NCBI GenBank assembly: GCA_018398575.1
Contig: JAGTXZ010000010.1
Location: 2,728,001-2,792,000 of the forward strand
Direction of reading: 5' to 3'
DNA: 64,000 nucleotides
Source: Ampelomyces quisqualis
Lineage: Eukaryota > Ascomycota > Dothideomycetes > Pleosporales > Phaeosphaeriaceae
Translations under genes and position numbers: made by a program
The notes under the pieces: model-generated
What the model was told of the DNA's origin: nothing
The model's input: the letters and a program-made list of their open reading frames with translations, nothing else
Database searches by the model: none
Part shown: in pieces, positions 58,511 to 64,000 of the stretch
Position numbering within the stretch: the stretch's first letter is position 1
Layout: each line of letters starts with the position of its first letter

Positions 58511-61130
58511 GGCTATGTTAGAATATTTAAGTTGTATGCTAGCGTCTAGCAGTTTACGTAGAATTATAGAGAAGTTTTTTATGCGTCTGCAGTTCTATTA
58601 GCAAAAGAAGCTGTCTATTACCTTCTGTTCTTTTGCACTATGTTATTCTATTATAATTCTATATTATCTGTTAGTACATTTAATGCTCTAGACTGTGTGC
58701 TATTAGCGTAAATAGTAGTTAACAGATCTCTATAGTGCACGCAGCTTACAGCTAGCAAAGAAGTATATAGCAGCCTGCTTCTGTTATGCATTTTAATGTT
58801 AGTTTAAGACGTTTGTGTTTTTAACTAGATAATTCTGCTCTACGTTCTATAGATTTGTTTATAAGGAGATTAGTTTTCTATTTTTACTGCTAAGTTTACT
58901 GTTAATATAGTAGTATTCCTTTGTTTAAGTGTTTTCTTTTAGTATTAGCAACTAATGTTACAAATTATGCAGTACGCAGTATCTTACAAAGAATACTATT
59001 ATTATCTGTTATCTTGTATTCTTGTATAATAGCCTTATCTTTTGTTAACATGTCTTACAGTGTAGTGTCTCTACTTAGTACTAGTATACTAGGGTGCTTA
59101 ACTTCTTACGCTGCTATTCTGCCTAGATGTTACTGTGCGTGCATAATTTCTTAACAACCCTGCTCTTTTAGTTGCATAGATTATGTACTACTACTTTAGA
59201 TTATTAATCTAGTCTTTAGCTAAATATAGTTAGTGCTAAGTAATTATTCTTTAATTTTAGTGTTTACTAGGCTAATATTATCTAGTTATTTTAGTTAATA
59301 CGCTAGCCAAAATACTAGAGATTGCAGGCCCTGTAAAATAATTTGTGCAATAGCTATTCTTGTTCTAGTTAAGTATAGTATTGTTACGCTTTTCTAACTG
59401 TAACTACACTATAATATTACTCTTAGTTTTTACGCTTGCAAACAGCCTAGCGTTATCTTATTTTAGGTATATAGTATTCTTGTGTTTGCATTAGCGCAGT
59501 CTTACTACCTAGTTACGTATATCTTTTTAGCGTCTGTCTTGTAGCTCTATAGCTATCTATTTTATAGTTGCCTGTTATAGTACTCCTAGCTTGTTAATAT
59601 ATTGCCTATTATTTATAGTAAACTCTTGCTAACCTACGTACACCTACAGTTAATCTATTATATCTGTTGCTTTGCGGTATAATAGTCTAGAAAGCAACAG
59701 TACCTTATAGTTCTTCTCTATCTTATTTAGGCTGTATATCGCAATAATATAGTCTAAGAGGTAGGCTAGATCTTTGTAGTTAGGATTGCGCTCTTTAAGT
59801 AACTTAATAAAGCTTCTAACATCTATACTGTTAACAACGCGCATGTCTTTAAGCTAGTTAACTAAATTATTAAGCTTGTAGTAGGTCTCTTAGAAGTTAG
59901 CTATACATAGCTGTAGGCTGTAGTACATGTTTAGATATATTAAGATCTGCTAGCTACTATATATAGTCTTAGCTCTTATCTTATTATACTACGCGTAACA
60001 TCTCTAGTAAATAGTGTAAATAACATCTATTGTCTTAGTAGGATATTTGCTTATTATACTTTTTTCTACTACAAAGTGTAGGAAATAGGCGCAGACTTTA
60101 GCCTTCTATGCGCAGGTAATACCTTAGTCTATTAGTTAGTATAATATTGTGCTACTTGCAGGTAAGAATATAACTCTATTATATTAGTAAGTATTGTAAC
60201 CTTTATTGCTACAATAAGCCTGTAGTACATTAATACTGTATATACTAAACGTTCTGCAGTAATTAGTAGCTTATTAGAAGCTTAGCTACTGCGTGTTTGT
60301 AAGGTAAGAACCTGTTAATTAGTAATAATACTTGTCTGTTTATACAGTTATTAAACTATTTTAGCTATTCTAGCATAATGTTAGTGTCTATCTAGGTAGA
60401 ATTATTATCTTAATAGACATAACTAAGACTGTAGATATTTAGGTTCTTCTTACTATCTATACAAGTTGTGTAGTTTAAGAATCCTATAAACTATAGAAGC
60501 ACTTAGTCTAAGCTATCTGCGTTTATACACAGCACACTAGTTATATACTCTCTGTCTAGTCTAGGTCTAGCTTCTAGATTATCTGCTAACGTACATTAAG
60601 GCAAGTGTTTCTAGTACATGCCAGCCTTGTTTATATTGTATAAATCCTTAGGCGCGTATCTACTTACTACATTGCAAATCTCTTCTATTATAAGCTTAGT
60701 GTCCTTAACTGTTATACTGCTATAGTTGCCTACTGTTTTTGCAAACTATTTATATAACTACACACTGTGTTATTGTTTATATATAGTAAGCTATCTGTTA
60801 TTAAACTCTAGTATTTTGCAGCTATTATATTTAGGCAGCTGTTACCAAAGTTAACGTGCAGTTTCGCAAATTATGTTGTTAGTAATATTAACGCAGGCTG
60901 CCTATAACTCTATATACTAGTCATTTAGAGCTGCCTTAAGAGTTTCCTATTATAGACGCCTATTGTGCGCGTAGTTATAGCTAGTGTATTTAGTTTTGTT
61001 ACTGTCTAGGTGTTCTTGCGTTATTAGAAGAATATTAGTTATATTATTTAGTTGCATATAGCAGCAAAAGGCTCTAGTAGCCTATATAGCAAGTTGTTAT
61101 AGTGTTAAATATAGAAATAATGCCTTATGT
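58510..61130 (-). pseudogene. Pogo/Tigger-like DDE transposase, copy 3
   Basis: Colinear with copies 1 and 2. The segment 59650-59844 is stop-free in the true minus frame and reads RVVNSIDVRSFIKLLKERNP, then LAYLLDYIIAIYSLNKIEKN, the region following the third catalytic Asp. The first catalytic motif lies near 60610-60630 and the Asp-to-Asn second motif near 60305-60325. The CENP-B-like N-terminal part is near 60800-60930. The remainder is broken by stops. Confidence 0.8.
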
Positions 61131-61456
61131 TTGCAAACTTTAATACGTTCTGTAATAGTCTAGGCACAACTATGTTGCTAGTTAAGCGTTAGACCTTAAC
61201 CTATCTATAAACTAGATAATGTAGGCTTAATATTGTAGTAGCAGAATAACTGTAGAAACTAGATGTATTTACAATAAGTAATCTACTATCTAATATAGTA
61301 AAGACAATACACTTGCGCATACTAATACTCTAGTAGCTACTTATAGCATTTAATATAAAACAAAATCTAAACTTAGCCTTAAACCTATACTAGTATTATT
61401 GTAGCACTAATTAGTTGCTCTAGGTGCCTATTACAGTAGATAGCTCGCAATTAACG

Positions 61457-61835
61457 CTAACAGTACTCTCTAGTAGACAACAGTTATAGACAGTGCAACG
61501 TAACTGTAGCTGCTAGTTATTAGAAGAGCCTACTATAGTAGTAGGTCGTGTGCAGCACTAGTAGTATTTTCTAGTAGACAATAGTTACTAACAGTGTAAC
61601 GCAACTGTAGCTACTAGTAGTTAAAAGAGCCTGCTGTAGTAGTAGGTTGTGTATAGTACTAGTAGTATTCTCTAGTAGATAACAGTTGCTAACAGTATAA
61701 TGCAACTGTAGCTGCTAGTTATTAGAAGAGCCTACTGTAGTAGTAGGTAGCGTGCAGCACTAGCAGTATTCTCTAGTAAACAATAGTTACTAACAGTGCA
61801 ACGCAACTGTAGCTGCTAGTTGTTAAAAGAGCCTA
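61457..61835. repeat. 101 bp minisatellite, copy 3 (about 3.8 units)
   Basis: Anchors at 61558, 61659 and 61760 keep the 101 bp period; similar length to copy 1. Confidence 0.88.
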
Positions 61836-61839
61836 ATTA

Positions 61840-62395
61840 TAGAGATTAATGCGTTTAAAGTGTTTGCTGCCTTATATACTATACACAAGATTTATAAAGT
61901 ATTACGCGTTACCTCTTATACATGTTCTTTTCTGCTAAGCGTCTCTAAGACAAACAAATATAGGCCTATTATTTTAATTTATACAGGTGTCCTTTAAAGT
62001 CTTAGTTATACCTACTAGCGTAGTAGGTATCCTTTTTATTACTAGCTAGCAGCATCTTAGTGTAGATAAGTTTAATGCGCATAACTTCTTTACGTTAATA
62101 GAAGTTCTTAAAGCTGTAATAAAGTTTAGTAACAATAAGAGACTTAATATTATATAAGTTGTAGTTAGAATATCTTAATATCTAGACGTTAGATTACTAC
62201 TTATAGAGTCTAACAGAAATGCATTGTATATAGTATAAGAGAAGTTACAGCTACTTAGGTAGGCTTTGCTGTTAAAGAGCCTAATAAGAGTATTAGAATA
62301 GAGATGTCCTAACAAACAACTGCAACTCTACGTTATCCTTAATTTTTGCCTGTAACAATATATAGACAAAAGCATATAAATTGTAGTTGTATCTC
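61840..62395 (-). pseudogene. Possible small frame, copy 3
   Basis: Counterpart of 19450-20010 and 37550-38085, with stops. Listed for completeness; a real gene is not established. Confidence 0.22.
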
Positions 62396-62429
62396 TAATA
62401 TCTTCTAGTTACCTAACAGTATAAGAATT

Positions 62430-62540
62430 GCGTTCTTAAGTTAGGCTAAGTTGTTAATATGTGCTCTAGGATACTATTATAGCTATTGTTGTAGAGATCC
62501 TTGTTGTTAAACACGTTATAAGGTATCTTAGTTAAGCTAC
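62430..62540. repeat. 147 bp repeat reduced to one unit, copy 3
   Basis: A single GCGTTCTTAAGTTAGGCTAA...AAGGTATCTTAGTTAAG unit where copy 1 has about five and copy 2 about three. It appears to be a fusion of first and last units, as expected after array contraction. Confidence 0.85.
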
Positions 62541-62822
62541 AACATCTAAACAGCTACTAAAGGGTCTATTTAAGACATAAATTTGCTTCTATACTAGTAG
62601 GCTAAGAAGTAGCGCAGGTGTAGTGCCAACAATATAGTAAAGCTTAGTTTTAGATTTTTAAACCACACAAACATATAGACGTAATAGGTATAGTTTTAGT
62701 TTTGTAAGAATAAAAATATAATAAAGAATTAAGTCTTTTAGACTTATAAGAAATATATATACAAAGATAGTAATATTAAATTAGGAGTACAAGTTACGTG
62801 TTAAGAAGCAGCTGCATACATA
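62541..62822. other. Unique spacer, copy 3
   Basis: Matches 20813-21091; nothing recognised. Confidence 0.45.
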
Positions 62823-63135
62823 GGCACATAGGTAAATTTATCTCTAGTTTTAAGGTTAGGAAAGTGTAAGGAGGCGCAAGTGTATAATAGATAAAAATAA
62901 CACTAGGTTCTATATATATTTTAACAAAAGACAGTTACCTTAACCCTAAGACTAGAGACACATAAGTAAATTTATCTCTAGTTTTAAGGTTAAGGAAGTG
63001 TAAAGAGGCGCAAGTGTATAATAAATAAAAATAACACTAAGTTTTGTATATGTTTTAACAAAAGACTGTTACCTTAACTCTAAAACTAGAGATACATAGG
63101 TAAATTTATCTCTAGTTTTAAGGTTTAGAAAACGT
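62823..63135. repeat. 134 bp minisatellite, copy 3 (about 2.3 units)
   Basis: Unit starts at 62823, 62957 and 63091, exact 134 bp period, with the inverted repeat at each junction. Confidence 0.9.
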
Positions 63136-64000
63136 ATATATAGCAAGAGGCAGAGGGTAGCTAGCTAGCAAGGCTATTATATACTCTATTAGCGCTAATA
63201 GTTTAAGAGTAAGCAGCACGTAAATGCGTTTAATATATAGCAGTTTGTTAACAGTCTTTGTTACTATTTAGCTTCTGTTGTATTTGCACATTAGAGCAAG
63301 TTAGAATAGTAGTCTTTAGTAGACAACTGTCCTATACTATGCTAGAAAAAGAATATAAATTAGATCTGCAGGCATTTTAAAACTAGAAAAGATTAAATAT
63401 ACTAGCTGCTTTAAATATTAGTTAACATTGTATATAAATTATACTTATTATTTCTTACTGTTAAGTAATTGCCTACGCCTGTTACTAGTCTTACCTATAG
63501 TATATATAGTACACTATTCTACCTGCTTCTATCTATACTAAGCCTAGCTACCTTAGTACAAGTTGTATATTAGGCTGCTAGAGCTACTAGTCTATTTTTT
63601 TTATACTTTTAAACCTTATACGTGTCTACTTGCAGGTATACTTACCTTTTTAGGTGTTTAGGTTCTACTATATATATTCTAAACGCGCAGTAACTTATTT
63701 ATTCTAAAGTGTTAATATTTTTTAGTATAATAATTATTATTAATATTAATCTTTATTAAGCTGTGTTAGCTAGCCTAACTAATCTAGTTATTAACAAGTA
63801 AGCTCTAGTGTAATAACGTAACAGTTGTTAGAGTAATAAGAAATATTAAAGGAAAGAAAAATATTAGTTATTGCGCCTATAACTGTTAGCATAGTTCTAT
63901 ACACAGGTTAAGTAACTGTTAGCTACAGTAGACTTTAGTAGACTACTATAGACAATAGACTGTGCAGTACAAGATAGATGCTGCTAGTAACTACCTTAAC
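63136..64000. other. Non-coding region before the Plavaka-like gene, copy 3 (cut by window end)
   Basis: Colinear with 21541-22410. The transposase itself should lie beyond the right edge of the window. Confidence 0.5.

Larger units (their letters stand above)
45138..64000. mobile_element. 16.5 kb unit, copy 3 (interrupted by Gypsy-C, runs off window)
   Basis: Begins TACGTTAGGAAAACAC directly at the end of copy 2 (head-to-tail, sharing one TA). It is split at GTTAG by Gypsy-C (45373-53497), then continues colinear with copy 1 from 11114 onward, ending at the window edge in the region before the Plavaka-like gene. It is closer to copy 1 than copy 2 is in the number of 171 bp and 101 bp units. 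Confidence 0.85.

Noticed and set aside
1..64000. Alternative genetic code (TAA/TAG as Gln) instead of RIP
   Set aside because: Stops also replace Trp codons, catalytic Asp and Cys codons change by C/T or G/A transitions, and copies differ at these sites. This fits mutation rather than code reassignment.

Overview
This window looks like gene-poor, repeat-packed heterochromatin from a filamentous ascomycete (Pezizomycotina). No intact host gene was found. Every long reading frame is riddled with TAA and TAG stops, TGA is almost absent, CTAG is everywhere, and the coding traces belong to chromodomain-type Ty3/gypsy retrotransposons and fungal DNA transposases. This is the signature of repeat-induced point mutation (RIP). 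The context is unusually clean: pyrimidine-C-purine (YCR) and its complement YGR are almost gone, while ACA, GCA, TGT and TGC survive. Gene calls below come from translating through RIP stops (TAA/TAG read as former Gln or Trp) and recognising family motifs by eye. Boundaries of degenerate genes are approximate; LTR ends, target duplications and repeat periods were read base by base.

Layout. 1-215 is a C-rich, CCTAA-rich edge. 215-10880 is a minus-strand gypsy remnant without LTRs (Gypsy-A), split inside its reverse transcriptase by a complete plus-strand gypsy (Gypsy-B, 2038-8844, LTRs of 473 and 476 bp). 10883-27412 is copy 1 of a roughly 16.5 kb repeat unit. 27412-30171 holds a degenerate glutamine-rich reading frame of unknown function. 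30172-45137 is copy 2 of the large unit, missing about 1.14 kb at its left end. Copy 3 starts at 45138, exactly head-to-tail with copy 2, and runs off the window. It is interrupted by a third gypsy (Gypsy-C, 45373-53497, 258 bp LTRs, GTTAG target duplication).

The 16.5 kb unit carries a large minus-strand frame of unknown function (ORF-X, about 1450 codons), a minus-strand pogo/Tigger-like DDE transposase, a plus-strand Plavaka-like transposase, and four minisatellite families (101, 147, 134 and 89 bp). Three arrays lie between the divergent transposases and one at the right end, and their copy numbers differ between the copies. It may be a large composite transposon or a segmental repeat built of nested elements. 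Conservation of the same organisation in two full-length-spanning copies and part of a third argues that it spread as one unit.

Order of events inferred from nesting: Gypsy-A, then Gypsy-B into it; the 16.5 kb unit multiplied; Gypsy-C entered copy 3 last and its LTRs keep the most unmutated YCR sites.
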